NCBI RefSeq assembly: GCF_005047355.1
Contig: NZ_SUMC01000014.1
Location: forward strand, 106,748 to 170,747
Reading direction: 5' to 3'
Source of the DNA: Actinacidiphila oryziradicis
Lineage (GTDB): Bacteria > Actinomycetota > Actinomycetes > Streptomycetales > Streptomycetaceae
Length of the DNA: 64,000 nucleotides
Both the position numbers and the translations under genes were made by a program. Positions 1-8,028 of the stretch are shown piece after piece (positions within the stretch are counted from its first letter, which is position 1; each line of letters starts with the position of its first letter). Under the pieces are notes generated by a model. The model saw only the letters and a program-made list of their open reading frames with translations. It searched no databases and was not told the DNA's origin.

Positions 1-133
1 GCCCCTCGGGCACGTCGGTGATCGCGTCCGCGCCGTCCAGCAGATTCCGCCAGTACGCGTCCAGGTCGGCGGCGCCGGGCAGCAGCACCGCCATGCCGAC
101 CAGGGCGACCGGCGGTAGTTGACGGTCCGTCAT
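1..133 (-). CDS. Second ketosynthase subunit of PUFA/hglE-type synthase (5' end only)
   Basis: Only the first 44 codons are inside the window; the gene continues past the left edge. The peptide MTDRQLPPVALVGMAVLLPG, followed by a D-A-Y-W-R-N-L-L-D-G-x-D-A-I segment, is the classic N-terminus of a beta-ketoacyl synthase domain of an iterative type I synthase. The ATG lies one base past the TGA of the upstream megasynthase, so the two are almost certainly translated from one mRNA. By family knowledge the second protein of such operons carries KS plus chain-length-factor, AT or dehydratase domains, but none of that can be seen here. A separate PKS system is unlikely given the tight spacing. Confidence 0.8.
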   Translation of the reverse strand, partial: MTDRQLPPVALVGMAVLLPGAADLDAYWRNLLDGADAITDVPEG

Positions 134-134
134 G

Positions 135-3100
135 TCACCAGCCCGAGGAGGTGTAGACGACGGTTCCGGCCGATTCCTCGCCCCAGGCGAGTTCGCGCAG
201 CAGGGCCGCGGTCCCCTCCTCGGGGTCGATCAGTTTGACCCCGCGCCTGGCGTACTCCCGTCCGAGTTCCGGGCTCACCATGCCGGTGTGACCGCCGGTG
301 GGCGCCCATGGGCCCCAGTGGACCGTCAGTGCCCGGTGGCCGGTACGAGCGGCCCAGGACGCGCCGAGGCTCTGCAGGGCGTCGTTGGCCGCCGCGTAGT
401 CCACCTGGCCCCGATTGCCGAGGGCGGCGGAGATACTGCCGAACAGTACGGCGAACGAGGGCCCGTTCGGCAGCTCCTCCAGCGCGGTCAGCAAGGTTCC
501 GGCGCCGCTCACCTTCGTGCCGTACACCCGCTGGAAGGACTCGGCGGTCTTCTCCGCGATCAGCCGGTCCTCGATCACACCGGCCGCGTAGACGACGCCG
601 TCGAGCCGGCCGTGTTCGGCGTGGATCTCCTTGACCGCCTGGAGCACGGCGTCCGCCTCCCGGAAGTCCACGGAGCGGTAGCGGGCCTCGCTGCCGAGTG
701 CTTTCAGCTCCTCCAGGGTGGCGGCGATCTCGCGCTGGGCCAGGATCAGATCGGCGCTCCGGTTGATCTCGGCCGGCGACCCGCCGCCCGAACGGGAGGC
801 GAGCACCGCCCGCAGTGCCGCGCGGTTGCGGGCGGCGGAGGTCGCCGGCTCCTCGGCTTCCGTCGGCGCGGGCGTCCTGCCGAGCAGTTCGATACGGCAC
901 CGGGAGGCCTGGGCGAGCGCGGCGGCGAACTTGGCGGTGATGCCCCGGGCCCCGCCGACCAGCAGCACCACGGATTCCCGGTCGAGGCCGATGGCAGCGG
1001 CCTCCGCCGCTCCGTCGCCGGCCGGTCCGGCGCCGGTGGTGCCGAGGGTTCCCATCGGCGTCTCCACGAGCTCGAGGCCGTGGCGGCCGGCCGCGGTGCG
1101 CAGCACGACCGGGTCCCGGCCGGCTGCCAGCAGCTCGGCGAGCAGCGCCTCGGCGACGTCCGAGGGCGCCCCGGCACCTCCGGGTTCCAGCTCGACGACC
1201 CGGGCGACGGTCTCCGGGTACTCGCGGGCGACGGTGCGGAAGAAACCGTGCAGTCCCGCCGACCGGAGGCCCGGGGAGTCGCCGTCGGCGGCCCGCACAG
1301 CGAGCAACCAGCGCGGGGTGCGCCGCAGGGCCGCCTGGAGCACGGGGAAGGCGTCGGGCAGCACCGGCGGCTGGGCGGTGGCCAGTGGGTCGAGATACAG
1401 CACCCCGTCGACCTGGCCGTCGTTCTCCGTGATCAGGTATTCCCGGTCGAAGGCCACCGCGTCGGCCCCGTACGCGGCGAACCTGGTCGCGATCTCCCCT
1501 GCCGCACTGCCGCCGTCGCCGTCGCCGAGCAGGACGAACCGGTTTCCGGCGAGTACGGAGGACAGGTCCGCTGTGCCGTCCGGCTGCTCCAGGAGTACCG
1601 GCCGGAGCTGGAACCGCTTCGGCGCCTCGCCGGTCACCGGCACCGGCTCCTGGGCCGCGGCGGCGCGCGGCAGGGCGGCCGGCGGTTCGGGCCGCTGAGG
1701 CTGCCCGGGCTCGTCGGGCTGCTCGGCGGGGGCTGCCAGCCGCGCGGCCAGCCAGCCGGTCACCGCGGCTGCGGTACGGGCCTTCGCCAGCTCCTCCAGC
1801 TCCGCGTCGTCCAGTCCGGCGACGTCCGTACCGCCCCCGGCGCCCAGCCGCTTGGCCAGTTCGCCGGCTATTTCGGCCCGCTTGATCGAGTCGATGCTCA
1901 GGTCCGCCTCGAGGTCGAGGTCGGGCTCGATCATGTCCACCGGATAACCGGTCCGCTCGCTGATGATCTCCAGCACCATCCGCAGCACATCCGCCTCCGT
2001 GACCGCCCCGGCGGCGGGGGCGGTCACGGGTTCGGGCTCGGGCTCGGGCTCGGGTACCAGCTGCAGTACCGGCTGCGGGGCCGCCGGGAGCCCGGCCGGT
2101 ACGGCCTGCGGGAAGGGGTTCACCGCCGCGGGCGCGAGGATCCGCTCCCCGGGCACCCCGCCGAAGTAGGTGAGGAGTACGTCGCGCTGGGCGGCGACCA
2201 TCTCCCGGCTGGTGCGCAGGAATTCAGAGATCAGCGCGTCTTTGCCGGCTGAGGCGTCGTCCGTGTGGTTCGTCGTCACAGTCATCTCCACGACTCGTCG
2301 GGCCGGTGCGAGCGCACCGGGGAGGAGTTCTCCGGCGGCGGTACGGACCAGCTGCCCGTCGACCGTCCAGCCGGGCCGCTTCGGCGCCCCTGTCCGGCCC
2401 GCGTCGACGGCGTCGCGTCCCTGGAACAGCCATCCGGTGCGTACCGGCAGGCCGGCCACGGCCAGTTGGGCGAGCGCGTCCAGGAAGCCCCGCAGGCCGC
2501 TGCCCCGGCGGGGCTCGCACACGACGGTGCGGTGGGGGCGGTCGCCGAGGATCTGGGCGACCAGCCGGGTGAGTACCGAGCCGGGGCCGGCCTCGACGAA
2601 GACCCTGGCCCCGGCCTCGTACATCGCCTCGATCTGCGCCACGAACCCGACAGGGGCGCCGATCTGGGCGGCGAGCTCCGCGCGGACCGCGTCGGGGTCA
2701 TCGTGGTACGGGGCCGCGGTGCGGTTGGACCACACCGGGAACTCGAACGCGCGCACGGGGCGGCCGGCGAGCGCCTCGGCGAACCGGTCTCCGGCGCCGG
2801 CCACCAGTGGGCTGTGGAAGGCGCAGGCCACGGGGATGCGCTTGGCGCCGTAGCCCGCCTCGCGCAGCAGCCGGACGGCGGTGCCGACCGCCTCCGTCGG
2901 CCCGGAGATCACCGTCTGCCGGGGCGAGTTGCGGTTGGCGATGACGACCGTCCCGGAGGGGTCCGCGTCGCGCAACGCCCGCCCGACGTCCTCGGCACCG
3001 GCCGCGACGGCGGCCATGGTGCCCGGGTCCTCGCCTGCCGCGGCGAGGATCGCCGCCGCCCGCTCGGCGCTCAGCTCCAGCAGCGTCTCCGGGGTGATCG

Positions 3101-6100
3101 CGCCGGCCGCGCACAGTGCGACCAGTTCCCCGTAGCTGTGCCCGGCCGCCATGTCCGGCCGCACTCCGGCCCTGGTGAGGAGGTCGTGGGCGGCCAGTCC
3201 CACGATGCCCAGGGCCGGCTGGGCGACCCGGGTGTCGGTGATCCCGGCCTGCTGGCGGTCCCTCCCGGCGTCGTCGAAGGCGGTCGGCGGGTACAGAGCG
3301 TCGGCGTGGTCCCGGCCGAGTTCCAGGTAGTGCTGGAGCTCGGGGAAGGCTATGAAAGCGTCCGCGAACATTCCGGGCCGCTGGCTGCCCTGGCCGGGGA
3401 AGAGGAACGCGACCTTGCCCTCGGCCGCCGCCGGCTGGTGCGGTCCGGCCAGGGCCTGCCCGGCGTCTGCCGTCGCCACGCCACCCCCGGCCGCCGGCCG
3501 GCCGGCTCCCACGGGCGCCGGGCCAGCCGCCGTGGGCCTCGGCCCGGCAGTCGCTGCGGCTCCCGCATGAGCCTCCCCCGGCGCGGGGAGCCCGGCCTGC
3601 GGGATCGGCCCGGCCGGCGTGTGGCGGATCCCCGCAGCCGGGCCGTCACCGCCCGCTGCGGCGGGTGCCAGTAACGCCGGCCGCTCCGCGGCCGCAGCCC
3701 CGGCGCCATCCTCGGGACGGGTACCTGGCACAGCGCCGGCCGCGGCCTCGGCAACTGGCCCGCCAGGTCCCCGCAGCTGGTCGTGCGTGGACGACTCGAC
3801 GACGCCGCGAGTTGCGGCCGGTCGCGCGGCGGCGGGAATTCGGCCCGAGCCGCCGGGCAGGCCACCGGTTCCCGCGGCCTGTCCCTGGCCGGCGAGGTGG
3901 ATCCCAGCGGCCGGGTCGTGCTCGCCCGCCAGGGCCCTGCGCAGGGCGCCGATCAGTCCGTCGAGGTCCGTGGCGACGACCGCCACCTGGACCGGGTCGT
4001 GGCGGGCGTCGGAACGGCGGGACGCGCTGAGCGCGAGGTCGCGCAGCCGCCACGGGCGGCCGTCGGTCTCGGCGACCTTGACCAGGTCGTCGATGGCGCG
4101 GCAGGCCGCGGCCCGGTCCGTCCCACGGAAGGTGAAAAGCTCGGTGGGCCAGGTGTCCAGGCCGTGGGCCGGCGGGGTGGCGTCCCCGTGGGCGCGGAGC
4201 ACCACGTGGAAGTTGGTGCCGCCGAAACCGAACGCGCTCAGCCCGGCGATCCGCTCGGCGGGCGGCGCCGCCCAGGGCCGCGCCTGCGAGTGGAAGGCGA
4301 ACGGGCTGCTCTCCTCCTCCCACGCCGAGTTCGGCCGCTCCACGTGCAGCGTGGGCGGCTTGACGCCGGTGTAGAGGGCCAGGGTGGTCTTGATCAGGCC
4401 AGCCAGACCGGCGGCGCACTTGGTGTGCCCGATCTGCGACTTGACCGAGCCGAGTACGCAACCGCCCGCTCTGGCACCGGCCTCGGTGAACACCTCGCCG
4501 AGAATGGACAGTTCGGTACGGTCGCCGACCACGGTCCCGGTGCCGTGGGCCTCGACCAGGCCGACGTCGGCGGGCGAGATCCCCGCGTTGCGGTAGGCGC
4601 GCTCCAGCGCGGAGCGCTGCCCCTCGGGACGCGGGGCCGTCAGGCCGAGCGAGCGGCCGTCGCTGGAACTGCCCACGCCCTTGATCACGCCGTAGATCCG
4701 GTCGCCGTCCCGTTCGGCGTCGGTGAGCCGCTTGAGCACGACGCAGGCGACGCCCTCGCCCAGGGCGATGCCGTCCGCCGAGCTGTCGAAGGCCCGCGAC
4801 CGGCCGGTCGGGGAGAGCGCGTGCACCGAGGAGAAGAGCACGTAGTCATTGATCCCGTTGTGGAGGTCCGCGCCACCGCACAGGACGACATCACTGGTGC
4901 CGCCGACGAGCTCCTTGCACGCGACGTCGACGGCGGCCAGCGACGACGCGCACGCCGCGTCCACGGTGAAGTTGGCCCCGCCGAGGTCGAGCCGGTTGGC
5001 GATCCGGCCGGAGATCACATTGGACAGCATGCCGGGAAAGGAGTCCTCGGTGAGCCGGGGCAGCTGCCCGTCCAGGCTCTCGGGGACCTGCCCGTAGTAG
5101 GACGGCAGCACCGCTCGCAGCGTGGCGGCGTTCGAGAGGTCGCTGCCCGCTTCGGCTCCGAAGACCACCGATGTACGGGAGCGGTCGAACGTACGGCCCT
5201 TGTCGCCGTATCCGGCGTCCTCCAGCGCCCGCCGGGCGGCCTCCAGGGCCAGCAGTTGTACGGGTTCGATGCTGCCCAGCGAGGTTGGCGGGATGCCGTA
5301 GCGCAGGGGATCGAAGGGGATCCGCGGCAGGAACCCGCCCCACTTCGACGGTGTGGCGCCGCCCGGCTCGTCCGAGTAGTGCACGGCGGGATCCCAGCGG
5401 TCTGCCGGGACCTCGCCGACGGAGTCGGTGCCGCTCAGGATGTTCGACCAGAACGCGGCGAGGTCGGGGGCCTGCGGGAACATACAGGCCATCCCGACGA
5501 CGGCCACGTCCAGCGGCGCGGGCGGCGCCGGCTCGGCCTGCTCCCCGGCCGGGCCCATCCCCAGGCGCTCGCGGACCACCGCCGCCTGTCCGACGAGGAA
5601 GTCCGCGGCACCGGAGGCCACCGACCGGTGCAGTGCGCCGATAGTGGTGGTCACCGAGCGCAGCACGGCGACCTCTCCGGCCATGAACATGCCCTCAGCG
5701 AGCTGGCGGTCCTCGTCGACGGGCGCCAGTTCGCCGCCGCCGTCCCGCTCGACCCCCTTGCTGGCGATCCGCAGCCGCCCGACGTTGAGCCGCTCCAGCT
5801 CCTCCCAGATCCGCCGGTCGGGCACTCCCCCGGCCCGCAGCTCCGCCTCGATCACCCGGTAGCCGTCGCTGAAGGGGCTGGGGACGCAACGGGTGGCGTG
5901 GCCGGGCGCGGTCTCCAGCAGCGTCGTCCGCGTCGCGGCCACGACCTGCTGCTGGAAGAGGGGCTGTACGGCCCCGCATCCGACCGCCTCTTCGGTGAAC
6001 AGGTAGGCGGTTCCCATCAGTACGCCGACGGCGGCCCCGCGTGCGGTCAGCGGAGCGGCCATCGCGGCGACCATCGCCGAGGAGCGCTCGTCGTGAACGC

Positions 6101-7547
6101 CGCCCGCGAAGAACATCTCGATCCGCTCCGCGGTGCCGTCGTCCGCGCCGGCCAGGAAGTCCTCGACCACCGCGAGCTGCGCCTCCCACAGCGGGAAGCT
6201 GTTGCGCGGCCCGACGTGGCCGCCGCACTCGGAGCCCTCGAAGACGAACCGGCGGGCTCCGGCGTCCAGGAACTGCCGCAGCAGCCCCGGCGAGGGCACA
6301 TGCAGGAAGGTCCTGATCCCGGCCTGCTCCAGCGCCTCGGCCTGGGACGGACGGCCGCCCGCGATGATCGCGTGCGAGGGCCGGAGCTCACGCACGGCTT
6401 CGAGCTGGGCGGTTCTGGTCTCCTCCGGCGCGAAGCCGAGTACACCGACGCCCCAGGGCTTCCCGGCCACGACGGCGCGGGTCTCCTCCAGCGTCGCGCG
6501 GGTCTGCTCACGGTTGGCGAGCGCCAGCGCGATGAACGGCAGGGCGCCGTCCCCGGCGACGGCGGCCGCGAACCGCGCCTGGTCGCTGACCCTGGTCATC
6601 GGCCCCTGGGCGACGGGTAGCCGGGTGCCGAGCGCCCGGCTCATCGGGGAGCCGGGACGCAGCGCCCGGGCCGGCGCGTCGTCCCGGACGAGGTCCCGCA
6701 CCGCGGTGCTCACCGCGCGGACCGCCCGGGCGGCATCGCCCCAGCGTTCGGCGAAGCGGGCGGCGAGGAATCCGTCCTGGCCCACCGGCAGCAGCTGGGT
6801 GCGCAGGTCCTGTGCGCCGAGCAGTCCGGAGACCGGCGCCTCGGCCGGGATGTTCGGGGCGTCCGGGCCACGGCGGTGCAGCACCCGGTGACCGGCCATG
6901 ACAACCGTCTCCGAGCCGTCCATGGAACGCAGCGCGGCGGCCGTCGCCTCCGGAAGCCCGGATTCGGCCAGCAGCGCCAGCTGGCTGTCCAGCACGACCC
7001 CGGCCGCCCCGCCGGCCACGGAGGCGGCCGCCGTACGCGGGCCGATGCCACCGCAGGCCCAGACCGGGAGGTCCACGCCGGGCTCGGCGAGCAGGTGCTG
7101 CAGAAGGACAAAGGTGCTGAGCTCCCCTATCCGGCCGCCGCTCTCGCTGCCCCGGGCGATGAGGCCGTGCGCCCCGGCGCGGACGGCTTCGAGGGCCTGC
7201 TCCAGGCTGGTTACCTCGGCCAGCACCCGGTAGCCGGCGGCGACATCGCCGATCTGCCATGGCGAGTCCACGCCGAGAATCACGGTGTGCGGGCCGCCAC
7301 CGGCCCCCTCACCGGGAGCAAGATCGCCGGGGCCGAGCCGGCAGTGGGTGCCGACCCGTACGCCGAAGGGGCCGGGCGCCCAACGTCGGATTCGCGCCAA
7401 CGCCTCCCTGGCCCTTCGGTCGCCCGTACCCAGATCGAGCACCCCGAGCCCACCGGCGCGGCTTACCGAAGCGGCAAGCCTGGCGTCTGGTTCACCGAAT
7501 GGGGTGATACCGATGACTGTGTCCGCGACCTGCACAGCAGACGTCAT
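135..7547 (-). CDS. PUFA/hglE-type polyketide-fatty acid megasynthase (NPD-NPD-KS-AT-ACP-KR)
   Basis: Large cytosolic multidomain synthase, 2,470 aa. Residues 1 to about 620 hold two tandem nitropropane-dioxygenase/FabK-like flavin domains (ARGSESGGRIG in the first, GSECGGHVGPRNS in the second), the PfaD-type enoyl reductase fold. The KS follows with VDAACASS (Cys about 866), EAHGTGT and QIGHTK. The AT has GQGSQRPGM and GHSYGEL (Ser about 1471), the ACP has LSIDSIKR (phosphopantetheine Ser about 1887), and the KR has GGARGIT near 2195 and a DYAAAN tyrosine near 2384. No dehydratase is visible, so it presumably lies in the downstream protein. Start chosen at ATG 7547 because GGAG sits just upstream; in-frame ATGs at 7571 and 7610 lack one. 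A roughly 140-residue Ala/Pro/Gly linker lies between KS and AT, and an E-P repeat precedes the ACP. The product is unknown, perhaps a polyunsaturated or hydroxylated lipid. Confidence 0.9.
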   Translation of the reverse strand: MTSAVQVADTVIGITPFGEPDARLAASVSRAGGLGVLDLGTGDRRAREALARIRRWAPGPFGVRVGTHCRLGPGDLAPGEGAGGGPHTVILGVDSPWQIGDVAAGYRVLAEVTSLEQALEAVRAGAHGLIARGSESGGRIGELSTFVLLQHLLAEPGVDLPVWACGGIGPRTAAASVAGGAAGVVLDSQLALLAESGLPEATAAALRSMDGSETVVMAGHRVLHRRGPDAPNIPAEAPVSGLLGAQDLRTQLLPVGQDGFLAARFAERWGDAARAVRAVSTAVRDLVRDDAPARALRPGSPMSRALGTRLPVAQGPMTRVSDQARFAAAVAGDGALPFIALALANREQTRATLEETRAVVAGKPWGVGVLGFAPEETRTAQLEAVRELRPSHAIIAGGRPSQAEALEQAGIRTFLHVPSPGLLRQFLDAGARRFVFEGSECGGHVGPRNSFPLWEAQLAVVEDFLAGADDGTAERIEMFFAGGVHDERSSAMVAAMAAPLTARGAAVGVLMGTAYLFTEEAVGCGAVQPLFQQQVVAATRTTLLETAPGHATRCVPSPFSDGYRVIEAELRAGGVPDRRIWEELERLNVGRLRIASKGVERDGGGELAPVDEDRQLAEGMFMAGEVAVLRSVTTTIGALHRSVASGAADFLVGQAAVVRERLGMGPAGEQAEPAPPAPLDVAVVGMACMFPQAPDLAAFWSNILSGTDSVGEVPADRWDPAVHYSDEPGGATPSKWGGFLPRIPFDPLRYGIPPTSLGSIEPVQLLALEAARRALEDAGYGDKGRTFDRSRTSVVFGAEAGSDLSNAATLRAVLPSYYGQVPESLDGQLPRLTEDSFPGMLSNVISGRIANRLDLGGANFTVDAACASSLAAVDVACKELVGGTSDVVLCGGADLHNGINDYVLFSSVHALSPTGRSRAFDSSADGIALGEGVACVVLKRLTDAERDGDRIYGVIKGVGSSSDGRSLGLTAPRPEGQRSALERAYRNAGISPADVGLVEAHGTGTVVGDRTELSILGEVFTEAGARAGGCVLGSVKSQIGHTKCAAGLAGLIKTTLALYTGVKPPTLHVERPNSAWEEESSPFAFHSQARPWAAPPAERIAGLSAFGFGGTNFHVVLRAHGDATPPAHGLDTWPTELFTFRGTDRAAACRAIDDLVKVAETDGRPWRLRDLALSASRRSDARHDPVQVAVVATDLDGLIGALRRALAGEHDPAAGIHLAGQGQAAGTGGLPGGSGRIPAAARPAATRGVVESSTHDQLRGPGGPVAEAAAGAVPGTRPEDGAGAAAAERPALLAPAAAGGDGPAAGIRHTPAGPIPQAGLPAPGEAHAGAAATAGPRPTAAGPAPVGAGRPAAGGGVATADAGQALAGPHQPAAAEGKVAFLFPGQGSQRPGMFADAFIAFPELQHYLELGRDHADALYPPTAFDDAGRDRQQAGITDTRVAQPALGIVGLAAHDLLTRAGVRPDMAAGHSYGELVALCAAGAITPETLLELSAERAAAILAAAGEDPGTMAAVAAGAEDVGRALRDADPSGTVVIANRNSPRQTVISGPTEAVGTAVRLLREAGYGAKRIPVACAFHSPLVAGAGDRFAEALAGRPVRAFEFPVWSNRTAAPYHDDPDAVRAELAAQIGAPVGFVAQIEAMYEAGARVFVEAGPGSVLTRLVAQILGDRPHRTVVCEPRRGSGLRGFLDALAQLAVAGLPVRTGWLFQGRDAVDAGRTGAPKRPGWTVDGQLVRTAAGELLPGALAPARRVVEMTVTTNHTDDASAGKDALISEFLRTSREMVAAQRDVLLTYFGGVPGERILAPAAVNPFPQAVPAGLPAAPQPVLQLVPEPEPEPEPVTAPAAGAVTEADVLRMVLEIISERTGYPVDMIEPDLDLEADLSIDSIKRAEIAGELAKRLGAGGGTDVAGLDDAELEELAKARTAAAVTGWLAARLAAPAEQPDEPGQPQRPEPPAALPRAAAAQEPVPVTGEAPKRFQLRPVLLEQPDGTADLSSVLAGNRFVLLGDGDGGSAAGEIATRFAAYGADAVAFDREYLITENDGQVDGVLYLDPLATAQPPVLPDAFPVLQAALRRTPRWLLAVRAADGDSPGLRSAGLHGFFRTVAREYPETVARVVELEPGGAGAPSDVAEALLAELLAAGRDPVVLRTAAGRHGLELVETPMGTLGTTGAGPAGDGAAEAAAIGLDRESVVLLVGGARGITAKFAAALAQASRCRIELLGRTPAPTEAEEPATSAARNRAALRAVLASRSGGGSPAEINRSADLILAQREIAATLEELKALGSEARYRSVDFREADAVLQAVKEIHAEHGRLDGVVYAAGVIEDRLIAEKTAESFQRVYGTKVSGAGTLLTALEELPNGPSFAVLFGSISAALGNRGQVDYAAANDALQSLGASWAARTGHRALTVHWGPWAPTGGHTGMVSPELGREYARRGVKLIDPEEGTAALLRELAWGEESAGTVVYTSSGW

Positions 7548-7611
7548 GATTCTCCGAATAATCGGTAGCATTGCGCGGTGGGGGGATTTCGGGGCGCACA
7601 AATGACACATC

Positions 7612-7665
7612 GACGTGCGAAGTCAAGTGTTTGCCCTGAGCAGTGCTAGGAACTGACGTGCGAAG
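7612..7665 (-). promoter_or_regulatory. 11-bp perfect direct repeat upstream of megasynthase
   Basis: GACGTGCGAAG occurs at 7612-7622 and again at 7655-7665, 43 bases apart (about four helical turns). The proximal copy overlaps the TTGACT hexamer. This is the arrangement expected for a regulator that binds two sites on one face of the DNA at the synthase promoter. The function is inferred; the repeat itself is seen directly. Confidence 0.5.
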
Positions 7666-7708
7666 CCACACGGAAGCTAGCGCCGATGTTACCTGTCGGT
7701 CAATATCG

Positions 7709-7774
7709 CCGAAGCTTTTCGGCACCCCACCGAATCGATTCAGCCACACCGAAACAGTCGCCCCAAGCGCCGAA
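7709..7774 (-). promoter_or_regulatory. Four helically phased CCGAA (TTCGG) boxes
   Basis: CCGAA starts at 7709, 7730, 7749 and 7770, at intervals of 21, 19 and 21 bases (about two turns each). Read on the minus strand, the direction of the synthase, these are TTCGG boxes. Regular spacing of short direct repeats upstream of a biosynthetic operon resembles activator arrays such as those of SARP or LAL regulators, although no such regulator gene lies in this window. Confidence 0.4.
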
Positions 7775-8028
7775 AAACCGACCAATTCTACTCAGCTATG
7801 CGACTAGTCGGACGGCAGCAGTACAAACGCGTCAAAATGCTCGGCGATTTCATGCACCCCTCATGCCGTCGAAACACAACCGGGGGCGCGGCGTAACTTT
7901 GTAAACAGTGCATGACCATGCTGGATCGTCAAGATCGAGCCACCCCCCTACAAGCCGATCCCGCCGACGTTGGAGGCGCGCCGCCAGGCGCAGCCCCGCG
8001 CGGCCGCGGGCACTGTCGGGGCGGCCTC

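Larger units (their letters stand above)
7548..8028. other. 481-base leader region upstream of the megasynthase
   Basis: No credible gene was seen between the megasynthase start and the amine oxidase stop. The stretch is clearly less GC-rich than its neighbours and holds a TTGACT hexamer on the minus strand (7621-7626), an 11-base direct repeat and four phased CCGAA boxes, which are listed separately. It is best read as the promoter and operator region of the synthase operon. Confidence 0.6.

Noticed and set aside
132..2252. Long plus-strand open frames opposite the megasynthase, amine oxidase and other genes
   Set aside because: They are mirror frames of high-GC coding DNA with Arg/Gly/Pro-rich low-complexity translations, no ribosome-binding site and no family motif.
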